The translations under genes and the position numbers were made by a program. From Boesenbergia rotunda (Eukaryota > Streptophyta > Magnoliopsida > Zingiberales > Zingiberaceae), in contig JAGFNQ010009458.1 in assembly GCA_024364735.1 (NCBI GenBank), positions 23,190 to 87,189 on the forward strand: a stretch of DNA of 64,000 nucleotides. The letters are read 5' to 3'. The notes under the pieces are model-generated. The model was not told where the DNA came from. It did no database searches and saw only the letters and a list, made by a program, of their open reading frames with translations. Each line of letters starts with the position of its first letter. Within the stretch, counting starts at the first letter, position 1. Below are positions 46,421 to 58,873 of this stretch, piece after piece.

Positions 46421-47277
46421 TGTTGGTAGGTGAATTGTATCACCTCGGTATTTGACTTAGTCGATTTATGACCGTCGGATCTTCCGGAAGGTTGCTTTCG
46501 GAGGAAGCAAATTGATTGGTTTACGTCGAGGCTAGTGTTCGACACTATCTACGTAAAACGATATTGATCTACTACTGGTGCTCACGGATAGCAGTAATTC
46601 GTTTCTAAGATACAATGACGTCGTCTCGGAATAGTAGCACTTCAAATTCTGAGACCGACGAACCTTTCCATAGACTTTTTGGACTCTTGATGCATAAGAT
46701 GGATGAGTGCGAATGCTTTTAGATTGCAATGCTTGAATGAATGAAATGATCAAGTGGAGGGATCTATTTATATTGAGTGAAGAGGTAAGTACCCTTTGGT
46801 TCGGACAGATCTGGACCGTTTATAACGAAAGGGTATAACCCTTTAAAGGTCATTTAATCTCGTCCCTTGATCTGAAGAGTTATAACTCTTTAGATCCCAT
46901 CTTGATCTCGGCCGTCAGATTAGAACAGTTAATCCGACGCCTCAGATCCATCCTCCCTCATCACAGTCAGATTTGAATCTGACGCTCCAGATCACACCTG
47001 CCTGAGATCTGTCCAGATCTTTGATCCGACGGCCACCATCTGCTCGCCCAATACAGTGATCGTTCTCTACACAATCACGTGCCACATAGGCACTGCCTCA
47101 TCACCAACATGCCACGTGTCTCCACCTGATCATGACACGTCACACCGACATGCTACGTGGCGTCACCTGATCATGACACGTCATCGCCACGTGGAGCATA
47201 AATTAAAGATCCTAAATGCTCATCGCGACGATGCGTACGTGCGAAGTGCGCCAACAAAGCGCCCATTGCACGCGTGG
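46421..47277 (-). mobile_element. 3' LTR of E-II, truncated
   Basis: It begins TGTTGGTAGG on the plus strand and follows the E-I LTR to 'gcacgcgtggc', then jumps to internal sequence 'tttgaaccttccgtag'. The last ~330 bp of the LTR by E-I numbering (its transcriptional start side) are lost. Confidence 0.85.
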
Positions 47278-49028
47278 CTTTGAACCTTCCGTAGTGGAAT
47301 GCTATTGAGCATACTAGGCTGCGTAGTGAATGTGATGTCTTGAACTGCTCAGCTGTTGGTGTATACTCAGACAATAACATCCACACAGAGACTTATCTCA
47401 CCCACTTTTGGTTCTCATGGTTGGTTCCATTTCGGCCATGGACACCATCTTGGATTCATGAGTGTTTCATTGAAGCGACCTGTCTTCACACTCACATAGG
47501 TGACACTTCTATTAAGAGTATCCTACCATACTCCACCTTAAAGGTATAGAAGTCATTAAAAACATAAGCTTATCCTCACTACATGTGGTAGGACAACACC
47601 AAATCATCCTAGGATTAGGATAGTAGAGATAATTATTTCTCTTGTGATGTTACACAACTTCTGTAACTTCGTTATCCTATTGAACCAAGATCTTGGGATC
47701 TCCAATCAACAAGGGTGGGTTACCGCTATAGTCGTTTTTAGTTGTAGATTTTCAATCCCATTCCTCTTGATGAGCAGTATACTTGATCTCGATTTAGCCC
47801 CTTCGTTAGGGGATCTGCCAAATTATCCTTAGATTTGACATAATCGATTGCAATCACTCCGTTCGAGATCAACTGCCTAATGGTATTATGTCGACGACGT
47901 ATATGTCGCGACTTACCATTATACATACTACTCTGTGCCCTTCCAATTGCCGATTGACTATCACAGTGGATAAGTACGGCGGACACAGGTTTTGTCCAGC
48001 TCGGAATATCTTTCAAGAAATTCCGCAGTCATTCAGCTTCTTCAGTTGCTTTGTCAAGTGCTATAAACTCGGATTCCATTGTTGACCGAGCTATGCATGT
48101 CTGTTTAATGGATTTCCAAGATACTGCTCCCCCACCGATCGTGAATACATATCCACTAGTGGATTTGGAGTCTTTTGTATCTGAGATCCAATTAGCATCA
48201 CAATATCCCTCCAAGACTGTGGGATACCTTCCGTAATGTAATCCGTAGTTCATAGTATATTTTAAATATCTAAGAACTCGCATTAGTGCTTTCCAATGGG
48301 TGTCGTTTGGATTGCTCGTAAAACGACTCAGTTTGTTGACCACACAGGCAATATTCGGACGAGTATAGTTTGTGAGGTACATCAAACTGCCAATTATCCG
48401 TGAATATTCCAATTGCAATATAGGTTCACCATGGTTTTTCGCTAAGTGTTGACTTAGATCCATAGGTGTTTTTACAGTAAAGAGATCGTATGCATTGAAT
48501 CTTTTCAATACTGACTCTACATAAAACTATCCCATCAGACGTCCTGAGATTTTAATTCCCAATCTGCTAGACCCATATCTTTCATGTCGAAACTATTGGT
48601 CAATATTTTTTTAGTACTCATGATGATATCATGATTACTTCCCATTATGAGTATGTCGTCTATGTATAGACAGACGATTACATAACTCTCAGGTGTGCTT
48701 TTGACATAAATGCATTTGTCACATTCATTTATTCTGAATTCGTTTGACAACATTATTTTGTCAAAATTTTCATGTCATTGCTTTGGCGCTTGTTTAAGTT
48801 CGTACAATGACTTAACAACTCGACACACCTTTCCCTCAGTTCCAGGAGCTATGAACCCCTCGGGTTGCTCCATGTAGATTTCTTCTTCCAACTCACCATT
48901 TAAGAAAGCAGTTTTAACATCCATTTGGTGTATTTCAAGGTCATACAATGCTGCAATGACTATCAGCACTTGTATCGACGTAATACTTGTCACCGGTGAG
49001 TAGGTATCGAAGTAATCAAGGCCTTCCT

Positions 49029-50045
49029 TGTTGGATCTTGTACAGTTGCTAGAGGGGGGTGAATAGCACTTCTCGGCTTTCTTCTACCTACGTTGTTAGT
49101 TGCGCAAGCGGAAATACAAACAAAACAATAAACAACAAGAAAGCAATGCTAACAAGAATGATTTACTTGGTATCCACCCCTAAGGGTGACTAATCCAAGA
49201 ATTCTTCGGTGGATCACTCCCCGGATAACCTCCGGCTAGCCCTTGTCGCTCCTTGTGGGTGGAGAAACCTCGCTACAACACCTCGACAATATCTGAGCAC
49301 CAAGACTACTATTTGGCCTTTTGCCAAGACCAAATTCGTCAAACCTTTCAGCCAACACGAAGTCCTCTTAAATAGGACTAAGGTTGAAACCCTCGCCACC
49401 AATCGACTGCTCCTAGGGCAGTCGACTGGTGGCAGCCAAACAGCAGTCCAACGACTCGGTACAACGGCTAGTTTTTTACTTTACCAGTCGACTACTCCCA
49501 GGGCAGTCGACTGGTCCCCAGTCGAAAACCTTTCTGTGAGTTTTATCAGTCGATTGTCCCAATGGCAGTCGACTGGTCCACTCACACACCTAGCGTTTCC
49601 CTTCCCGAGTACACTTCTCTCAGCACTCGAACCCTAGGATTTTCCGAGTACAATCACACAGTACTCGTACCCTCACGACTCAACTGACTCCTCATCAGCA
49701 GCCTCGACTATTGCCTTCGCACCCTCTTCATCTTCGGCCCTCGTCCCTCGGATGCACATAAGCCTCCAGCTTGTCTCCATGTCATCCTTCACGTACGCCT
49801 CGAAGTCCGCGCCCCTCAGCTCATCGTCCCTGCCATACCAAGGTCCCTCGGGTGCACACAAGCCTCCAGCTTGTCTCTATGCCACCCTTCACCATACCAA
49901 AGTCGTTCAACCAAGTCAATATGTGTAACCTGCACATCTTGAACACCCACATACACATATCAAATACACAAGGGTAAACCTAACTTAAACCCTTTGCCCA
50001 AACATCAAAACTCATGGTCACTCTGGACCACAGATTGCCTCAACA
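49029..50045 (-). mobile_element. 3' LTR of E-VI
   Basis: On the minus strand it runs TGTTGAGGCAATCTGTGG to ...tacaagatccaaca. It contains several 'cagtcgactg' words near 49400-49580. Confidence 0.9.
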
Positions 50046-52082
50046 ATCTCCTCCTTTTTGATGTTTGACAATACGTTTAAGTTAGGGAAAACAAATAGTA
50101 ATAAATAGCAAAAACAATGATAAACAAACAACTGGACTTACGTTGCCAAAACTCCATCTTGGACTTACACCCCCATTCAAATATGGTCTTTCTTTATATC
50201 TTGAAATAAAATCCTTTCTTTAAAAAAAAAAAAAGACTTACACCCCCAATGCTTATGCAATGCAAACATGGATCCTATCCCAAGACAACCCACACCTAAC
50301 CCTCCAAGTTAGGAATTTTCACCAAAACGGGCTTTTTAAAGCTTCTCCCAAGCTCCCTCTACACTAGACTTACAAAGGCTTTTTAAGAACCTCTCCAAGG
50401 TTCCCCTTACGCCAAGAATGGAGCAACCATGCTCCCCCTTTATCTTAGCTCCCTCTAAACCTAGGGTTTCTTGTAAAGGTGTGTTTGGTTTCTCAAATTA
50501 AACCCAACACTTCTCCCCCTTTGCCTAACATCAAAAAGAACCAAACAATATCTCAATTATTGGTTCTTTTAATCCCCAATGATCCTAAGCACAGTGTACT
50601 AGCCTCCCATACACTTGTTTTACATCATTTGGACACTAATCAGCTGATGACTACCCAAAACAGCCCTGACCAGTCGACTGCCCCCAATGATAGTTGACTG
50701 ATACTCTGAAAATCAGTTTTTCAACTTTTTTGACCCCAAATTCAGAAATGCATAACTAAATCCACAAATGTCCAAAAATTCTCAAATTGCTTGGAGAAGT
50801 TTGTGGTACCCATACCTACTTGGGAAAAATACATTTACCCATGTATCTATCATCATTCCCAAGTTTGACACAAAATCCAAAATATCCTATGAAAATTAAG
50901 GCAAACAAGAGGTAACCTCCCCCTTGACATATGTCTTCTCCCAATTTTCAATTCACAAGGTTAAGTTCTACCCAACTTAATACCATAATACCAAGTCAAG
51001 TTCTACCTAACTCAACTTCCACGTTCTTCCCCCTTGGACACCATTAAAGGATTGCTCCCAAGTAACCTTATCCCTAGTACCAAAAAGAACTCAACAAAAC
51101 CTTGAACAGTCTAAGAGTTTGCAAGCACATTTGCTAAGGTATACCCTATCCTAGAAAAATATGATTCCATGAAAAATATAAATGTGCTTGACTTTTGGTA
51201 CAACCTCTAATTTCCTAAAAAGTTTGGCATTTCGTATCAACTTTCAATTCCATTCATGAATCCTTATGATTGCCAAAACCATCCATCTTAATTTTACACA
51301 CATAATGATCCTCAATTCTTCCCTTTTATGTATCCTTAATATGATAAAAGTCTCCCCATTTTATCTCTTAATTCTAGATACATATGGGAAACTTTCATAT
51401 CCTTTCATTTATCAAAAACTTATCATTCAATATCATCCAATGACTTTCAAACCATAAAATCTCACAAGATATCATGACCCTCTCCTATACTTCCAATCTT
51501 GCAATTTCTTATTAGCCAATATCTCTTTTTCCATTTCAGCCTACTGATCAGGGCAGTCGACTGGCAAAACAAACGGAAGGTTTCTGGGTTGAGACCAGTC
51601 GACTGCCCCAGGGGCAGTCGACTGATACCTGAATTTCAGGTTTTCAGTACAATTTCAGTAATGCCTAGTTAATTCCAAAAATCTCTAAAAAATCTAAAAT
51701 TTTATGGGGAGATTTGTGGAGTCTATGCCTACTTGGAAAAAATATGTTTCCAAATAAATGTACTCTAGATCCCAAGATTGGCACGAAACTCAACTCTTCC
51801 TAAATTATATCATTTAAACTCATCCAAAAGTCCTAATTTAAGCCTTTCCTTGATATATCCTCTCATTCTTGACCATAATACATGTATATCATTGAGTTAT
51901 ATGGTATTTACCCATTAAACCTTAATTTTATCAAATATACTCCTATTTTCATCCTTTTCCCTCAAAATTCCTTTTAATGTGCCAATTCTCTAGGATTAAG
52001 ACTTACTCAAGTCTTTCAATCCCTTTTGGCACATTTCCTAGTCCACCTAGACTTCCTAGAGAAATCATCTCTTGAGATTCAT
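50046..52082 (-). other. E-VI noncoding tail
   Basis: Two kilobases between gag and the 3' LTR with no gene. It is comparable to 33511-34666 of E-IV, has 'cagtcgactg' words (51555-51625, 50680), and is C/T-rich on the plus strand. Confidence 0.7.
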
Positions 52083-53731
52083 TTACCATGGACCCCAAAG
52101 GCTCCTAGAGCTCCCCCTTGAGCTCTTAGCCTGAGCCACCTCCCTAAGTGACTCAATCCACACTAGACCACACCAGTGTGCCACCGGTGATTCTTGGCCT
52201 ACAAAATGAACCCTCTTAACCTTAGACACCTTGTCTTTGGTTAAGTTATTTTCTTTCCCTTTGAATGACACCCCTTGCCATCCTTGGATTTCTCCTTTTT
52301 GCTATAATCATATGTTTTCCCAGCATATTTCTTTCCCTTGGCATTGGAGACCTTAGACTGGTATCCCAACCCCGATCTATCATAGTTGGGTTTTAAACTA
52401 TCCAACACCATATCTAAACCCTTAGATCCAACCTTGAATCTTTCTAGGGTTTTCTCTAATGTATCAAGCCTTGCCCTCAAGGCTTGATTTTCCTTTTTTA
52501 GACTTCTAAACCTAGAGTCCGTATGTCCACTTTGGACATTCCTAGACCTACCCATTTTTCTAGGCATATGTCTCCCCTTCTTGGGATTTATGCCTTGATC
52601 CTTAGGTACAAAGGTCCTAGGTTTATCATGATGCATGTTTTTCCTATGATTTTGATCTACCTTGTTTGCCCTAGTCCTATTATTATATCTAAATCCAAAA
52701 TTATGCACAAGTAAGCAATTTTTATTATTTCTAGCATGCATGGAGGAACATGAATTTGAATTGCATTGTAATTTAAAGTTAGGGATTACCTCCCTTACCC
52801 TTGGAGCTCCCCCTTGATATGAACTTTTTCTCTTCCTTTCTTCTTTCTCCCATCTCCTCAAGTGTCCCAATTTCTTTAGCTCTCCTTTTCTTGGACACTT
52901 GGTGTGGTAGTGCCCTAACTCTCCACATGTGAAGCATCTAATTTTTTTTCTTTTCTCTTGGGCTTTTCCATTCCTACAACTCATGTTAGAATTTAATTGA
53001 ATTGAGATAGGTTTAGAGTGTACCTCCTTTTTCTTACCCTTTGGACACTTGTCCTTATAGTGTCCCTTTTCATTGCATCCAAAGCACATGATATGGTCCT
53101 TTTTCTTTGCTTTGGTGGAGGTGGAGGCTAGGTTGACTTCTTCTTCAACCTTGGATGAAGTGGATGCTTCCTCTTGTTCCGGCATTGGAGATGGTCTCTT
53201 ATCTTCTTGTGTGACTACACTTGAGGAGGTAGATGTTTATTCTTCCTTTTTCTCCTCTTCGGATGTCGAGCTCCTCTCCTCATCCGATTGCCCCTTTTCC
53301 TCTTCTCTTGATGATGTAGAGGATCTCTCACTTGATTGTTCCTCCTCTTGGGCTCTTGAGCTCACTTCCTCGGGCTCTTCCACTAATTGACCTCGTGTAG
53401 GATTTTTATGAACTTCTTCTATCTTTTTCCATAGATTGTGTGCATTCTTATATACCCCTACACTACTCAAAACATGGTTAGGCAAAACGTTAAGTAATAC
53501 ACCAATTACATTTTCATTCGCCTTTGATTGTTCTTGTTGCTCTTGGTTCCAATATCTAGGCCTAAGCTTCTTCCTGTGCTTATCCTTTGGAATTTCGAAT
53601 GGTTCTTCAAGAGCAATCCTAAAGTCCCACTCCATTCCAAACCATGTCTCCATTCTTCTCCTCCAATATCCGAAATCTTCATGGTCATAGGGGGGTGGAG
53701 TGTAGATGTCGTCACCCAACTTATTTTCCAT
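52083..53731 (-). pseudogene. E-VI gag-like gene, one in-frame stop and late frameshift
   Basis: It starts MENKLGDDIYTPPPYDHEDF at 53731, 75 bases after the LTR. A copia gag-like domain (about residues 1-125, FGYWRRRMETWFGMEWDF and LSSVGVYKNAHNLWKKIEE) is followed by a Ser/Glu-rich linker. A single TAA at 53237 (EEE-stop-TSTS) then interrupts an otherwise continuous frame to 52241. Two CCHC knuckles, CFGCNEKGHYKDKC and CFTCGELGHYHTKC, are intact after the stop. A coiled coil (LKKENQALRARLDTLEKTLE) and a Lys-rich tail follow. A frameshift near 52265 moves the end to 52083. Expected role: particle or RNA-binding protein. No pol follows. Confidence 0.85.
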
Positions 53732-53792
53732 TGTTTTCTCCTCTAGCTTTCTTTGCTCCCTTGGCGGTTAGTCCAATAAGAGCGGTCCTTCT

Positions 53793-53803
53793 CTCTGATA
53801 CCA
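53793..53803 (-). other. Primer binding site of E-VI
   Basis: Minus-strand TGGTATCAGAG begins two bases after the 5' LTR end. Confidence 0.9.
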
Positions 53804-53805
53804 CT

Positions 53806-54820
53806 TGTTGGATCTTGTACGGTTGCTAGAGGGGGATGAATAACACTTCTTGGCTTTCTTCTACCTACGTTGTTAGTTGCGCAAGCGGAAATACAAACAA
53901 AACAATAAACAACAAGAAAGCAATGCTAACAAGAACGATTTACTTGGTATCCACCCCTAAGGGTGACTAATCCAAGAATCCTTCGGTGGATCACTCCCCG
54001 GATAACCTCCGGCTAGCCCTGTCGCTCCTTGTGGGTGGAGAAACCTCGCCACAACACCTTGACAATATACGAGCACCAAGACTACAATTTGGCCTTTTGC
54101 CAAGACCAAATTCGTCAAACTTTCAGCCAACACGAAGTCCTCTTAAATAGGACTAAGACTGAAACCCTCGCCACCAGTCGACTGCTCCCAGGGCAGTCGA
54201 CTGGTGCCAGCCAAACAGCAGTCCAACGGCTCACTACAACGGCTAGTTTTTGACTTTACCAGTCGACTGCTCCCAGGGCAGTCGACTGGTCCCCAGTCGA
54301 AAACCTTTCTGTGAGTTTTATCAGTCGACTGCCCCAATGGCAGTCGACTGGTCCACTCATACACCTAGGATTTCCCTTCCCAAGTACACTTCTCTCAGCA
54401 CTCGAACCCTAGGATTTCCCGAGTACAATCACACAGCACTTGTACCCTCACGACTCAAATGACTCCTCATCAGCAGCCTCGACTATTGCCTTCGCGCCCT
54501 CTTCATCTTCGGCCCTCGTCCCTCGGATGCACACAAGCCTCCATCTTGTCTCCATGCCATCCTTCACATACGCCTCGAAGTCCACGCCCCTCAGCTCATC
54601 GTCGCTGCCATACCAAGGTCCCTCGGGTGCACACAAGCCTCCAGCTTGTCTCCATGCCACCCTTCACCATACCGAAGTCGTCCAACCAAGTCAATATGTG
54701 TAACCTACAGATTCTACACACTTACATACACATATCAAATACACAAGGGTAAACCTAACTGAAACCCTTTGCCCAAACATCAAAACTCATGGTCACTCCG
54801 GACCACAGATTGCCTCAACA
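53806..54820 (-). mobile_element. 5' LTR of E-VI
   Basis: Minus strand TGTTGAGG to ATCCAACA, matching 49029-50045 almost base for base. Confidence 0.9.
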
Positions 54821-57420
54821 TTCCTGTTGCTTTACCCTTTAGCTACAAGTTTGGCGTTATACTTGTCAACCGATCCATCAGCTTTATACTTGCATTTTAG
54901 TATTCACTTATAACCTAATGGTTTAGTACCAGAAGGAAGGTCTACTAATTCCCAATTATGATTATTCATGATGGACTCGATTTCACTATTGTGATAGCTT
55001 CTTTCCACAATGGGGTGTCGGGACCAGAGAGAGCTTCGCTTGGTATTCTTTGGTCCATTTCCGACATGAATGTTATGAAATCTGGCCCGAACGATTTCTC
55101 AACTCTAGTCCATTTGCTCTGACGTGGCTTTTTGCTTTGATCGTCAATAACTCTTTTATGACAACTATGTTGTGGAACATTATCTTGGTTAGAACTTCCG
55201 TTGTCATTATTTTGAATATTTTCCTTCTTATTTGGGAACACGTCTTCAAAAAATATTGCATTCCGAGATTCTATGGTTGTACCCACATGAATATCAGGAA
55301 TGTCTGACTTATGAACTATGAAGCGATATACACTACTGTTTTGGGTATATCCAACAAATATTGCATCGAACGTTTTATGTCCGATCTTAACTTGCTTTGG
55401 CTTAGGTACTTCAACCTTTCCTAAACACCCCCACAATTTCAAGTATTTGTACGATGGCTCGTGGCCTTTCCATAGTTCACATAGTGTTTTATCATTTTTC
55501 TTGTGAGGGATTTTGTTCAGGATGTGGTTTGCTGATAATCTGACTTCCCCCCACAAGTTCTGGGGTAAGCCTGAATTTATCAACAAGACATTCATCATTT
55601 CCTTTAGTGTCCGATTTTTACGTTCGGCAACACCATTCGATTGAGGTGAGTAAGGTACCGTTGTCTGATGGATAATTCCAGATTCTGAATAGAATTCATC
55701 AAACGGCGCACCATATTCTCCACCTCTATCGCTACGAATTATTTTAATTCATTTTTGAAGTTGATTTTCAACTTCCGTTTTATAGGTTCTGAAAACTTCT
55801 AGGGCTTCGTCTTTACTTCTTAAAAGAAAGACATAACAGAACCTCGTGCAGTCATCGATAAAAGTAATGAAGTACTTTTTACCTCCTCTAGTTTGCATGA
55901 ATTTCAAGTCATATAGATCACTATGTATTAATTCTAGAGGAGTCGTTGACCTTTCTACTGAATGAAAAGGTAGTCTCGTCATTTTCGCCTCCACGCACAC
56001 TTCATATTTGTGTGTTTCGTCAACATCGATGTTCAGTAATAAATTTAGCTTGACGAGATGATTCAGCATATTATTATTGACATGCCCAAGCCGATCATGC
56101 CATAAATTAAAACACTCAACAACATAGCTGGAAGCTTTTAATTTGTTACCATCAAAATTACGGTATATAGTCATTACAACCATCTTGAAAAAATTTTGTT
56201 TTAAATACCCCTTTCCTACGAAGACACCGTTCTTCGTAAGCACAAGGTTGTTGGATTGGAACACTAGTTTGAATCCGACTTTAACAAGCGCCGATCCAGA
56301 AACTAAGTTCTTTCTGATGTCGGGAACATGGAGCACATCAATGAGAGTTAACTCCTTCCCAGACGTCATTTTTAGAACAACTGTCCCAAGTCCAACAATT
56401 GAGGACGTCGTGGAGTTGCCCATATAGAGCTTTCTTCCACTTATTGGGGTGTACTTGGAGAACATCGCCTTGTCCAAACAGACGTGGCAGGTTGCTCCAG
56501 TATCGATCCACCACTGGGTTGTCCACCAAGTTGGCTTCGAACATGACCGCAGTGAGATCTAGACCGCTGAGATCTATGTCAGCGGAGGTTGTGACTTAGT
56601 TCGTAACATTCTTCTGGCTCTTGGTTGTCTTCTTCGGTCGTCTACAGTCTTTGGACATGTGTCCTGACTTTCCATAAGTGTATCACGTGCCCTTGAACCT
56701 TTTGCCTTGAGCCTTTTGGTTCAGTTGCTTCGGTTTCTTGGCTTTTGGTTACGTCAGGTTGGACATCTCGTCGACTGTCCGCTTTGTTCCTCTAGAGTCG
56801 GATAATTTTCGATTATCCTCCTCTATTCGCAGCCGCAAGATGAGGTCTTCAAGTCCCATCTCCTTCTGCTTGTGCTTTAGGTAATTTTTGAAATCCTTCC
56901 ATGACGGAGGGAGTTTCTCGATTACCGCAGCAACTTTGAATGACTTGTTCAGCGGCATTCCTTCGGCGTCCAGATCATGCATTATCAGTTGCATGTCTTG
57001 GATCTGAGACGTGACATTCTTGGAATCCACTATTTTGAAATCCAGAAACCGGCCGACAATGAATTTCTTCAGTCCGGCGTTTTCGATTTTGTATTTCTTC
57101 TCCAGCGATTAACACAGTGACTTGGCCGTCTCCATCATGCAATATATGTTATATAGCGCATTGTCCAGCACATTAAGAACGTAATTGCGGCACAAGAAGT
57201 CTCCATGTCACCACGCATCGCGAGCAGCCTAGCTCCCGGAATTATTTTCCATAGCAGCTGGCGGGTCTTCACGCAGGAACCGTACAAGGTTCGGTGTGGT
57301 CAAGTAGAACAACATCTTCTGCTGCTATCTTTTGAAGTTGGCTCCGATGAATTTCTCTGGCTTCTCGGCGTGAGGGACGGCGGTTGGTACATCGTTGATT
57401 TCAGCCATATCAGTTTGCCG

Positions 57421-57434
57421 AGTATCACTTTACG
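57421..57434 (-). other. Noncanonical primer site region of E-II
   Basis: Minus-strand CGTAAAGTGATACT begins two bases after the LTR. In RNA it can pair with AATATCATTTTACG from the LTR (plus 57568-57581) at 13 of 14 positions, one of them G-U. No TGG-type site is present. Confidence 0.45.
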
Positions 57435-57436
57435 AT

Positions 57437-58563
57437 TGTTGGTAGCTGACTTGAATCTCCTCGGTATTTGACTTGGTCGATTTACGACCGTCAGATCTTC
57501 CGGGAGATTGCTTTCGGAGGAAGCAAACTGATTGGTTTATGTCGAGGCTAGTGTTCGACACCATCTCCGTAAAATGATATTGCTCCGCTACTGGTGCTCA
57601 CGGATAGCAGCAATTCGTTTCCAAGATACAACGACGTCGTCTCGGAATAGTAGCACTTCAAATTCCGAGACCGACGAACCTTTCCATAGGCTTTTTGGAC
57701 TCTTAATGCATAAGATGGATGAGTACGAATGCTTTTAGATTGCAATGCTTGAATGAATGAAATGGTCAAATGGAGGGATCTATTTATATTGAGTGAAGAG
57801 GTAAGTACCTTTTGGTTCAGACAGATCTGGACCGTTCATAACGAAAGGATATAACCTTTTAAAGGTCTTTTAATCTCATCCCTTGATCTGAAACTCTTCA
57901 GATCCCATCTTGATCTTAGCCGTCAGATTTGAACATTTAATCCGACGTCTCAGATCCATCCTCCCTCTTCACAGTCAGATTCGAATCCGACGGCCACTAT
58001 CTGTTCGCCCAATCCAGTCATCGTTCTCTACACAGTCACGTGCCACATATGCATTGCCTCGTCACCGACATGTCACGTGACGCCACCTAATCATGACACG
58101 TCACACCGACATGTCATGTGGCGTCGCCTGATCACGACACGTCATCGCCACGTGGAGTATAAATTAAAGCTCTTCAATGCTCCTCACGACGATGCGTACG
58201 TGGGAAGTGCAAAGTGCGCCAACAAAACGCCCATTGCGCGCGTGCGAGCGTGGCGGGCTCACAGCTGCTCGCACAAGGGTACAGACCTCCTGTGCTTTTA
58301 TATTAACAACATTAGCACAGGACATATATAAGGAAACACTGGCTCTCGCCGGTTAGTAATGTGGGACTAAAGCCTCATCTTTTTTCTTAATGTTCATTTG
58401 AGCGTATCTTGAATAATTAATTTCTCATTCACCCTTAATCGGTCTTGAGCAAATAAATAGTCCAGATTTATCTACGCGAAATGTAGATTTCAATTTTGAA
58501 GTTAAATTTGACTTTCAACGATCGATGACATCAAAATTTTACTTTGCAAAATCGTATCCAACA
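57437..58563 (-). mobile_element. 5' LTR of E-II
   Basis: TGTTGG to CCAACA on the plus strand, TATA box at 57781-57788 (minus), with several short deletions relative to E-I. Confidence 0.9.
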
Positions 58564-58873
58564 ACTGAAGGAGGGGGGAAAGTTGGACTTAGTCGTTTGA
58601 TAAGAAAAAAGTGCACAATAACAATTGGATTGGATTACGACTATAGTGAATCAATCCATAATGGTGATGATTAATCAATTTTGACCAACAACGGCACAAT
58701 AGAATAGTAACAAACAATGAATACTTTCGATGGCTATTTTAAAGGGGCGCAAATGGATGATTTTGAGCTAATGCTTACTACTGTATTTTTTTAACTAACT
58801 GGCTTATTGTAATCCTTTCTCTCCCAAATATGTAAAACTAGCTACTTCCTTGTAATTATTAGAAGAATATATA
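58564..58873. other. Host DNA between E-II and the family A LTR
   Basis: No gene is seen. It is AT-rich and ends in a short TA tract, of which atata (58869-58873) is the target duplicate. Confidence 0.5.

Larger units (their letters stand above)
49029..54820 (-). mobile_element. E-VI: complete pol-less copia-type element
   Basis: The 3' LTR (49029-50045), a polypurine tract (50046-50058, minus aaaaaggaggagat), a gag-like gene, an initiator Met primer site and the 5' LTR (53806-54820) are all in place. Perfect ttcct duplications flank it (49024-49028 and 54821-54825). The 3.76-kb interior has no pol. The LTRs look nearly identical, so this is one of the younger insertions. It is related to E-IV. 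Confidence 0.95.
47738..57408 (-). pseudogene. E-II gag-pol polyprotein gene, split by E-VI and frameshifted
   Basis: Gag starts at 57408 (28 bases after the LTR). Its CCHC knuckle near 56650-56700 has lost two Cys (one to stop TGA, one to Tyr). Protease-like and integrase parts follow at 56477-55749: SIVGLGTVVLKMTSGKELTL, then LWHDRLGHVN and CVEAK of the zinc-binding part, HSDLY, and FIDDCTRFCYVF. A TGA at 55749 precedes IRSDRGGEYGAPFDEF. The integrase C-terminus is at 55598-54966. After E-VI, RT with CLYIDDILIMGS (48753-48535, frameshifted), then RNase H (48508-47738). It keeps the region that E-I has lost. It cannot make a full polyprotein. Confidence 0.9.
46421..58563 (-). mobile_element. 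E-II: copia gag-pol element split by E-VI
   Basis: Same family as E-I. The 5' LTR (57437-58563) is complete. The 3' LTR (from 46421) is cut at about 47277 by a deletion that also removed the polypurine tract. Gag-pol lies at 54826-57408 and 47738-49028, with E-VI inserted between and ttcct duplicated. Flanks are cgact and actga, sharing only 'act', so no clean target duplication of E-II is seen. Confidence 0.9.

Noticed and set aside
46416..58568. Clean 5-bp target duplication around E-II
   Set aside because: Flanks are cgact and actga; only three bases could be shared, so it was not claimed.
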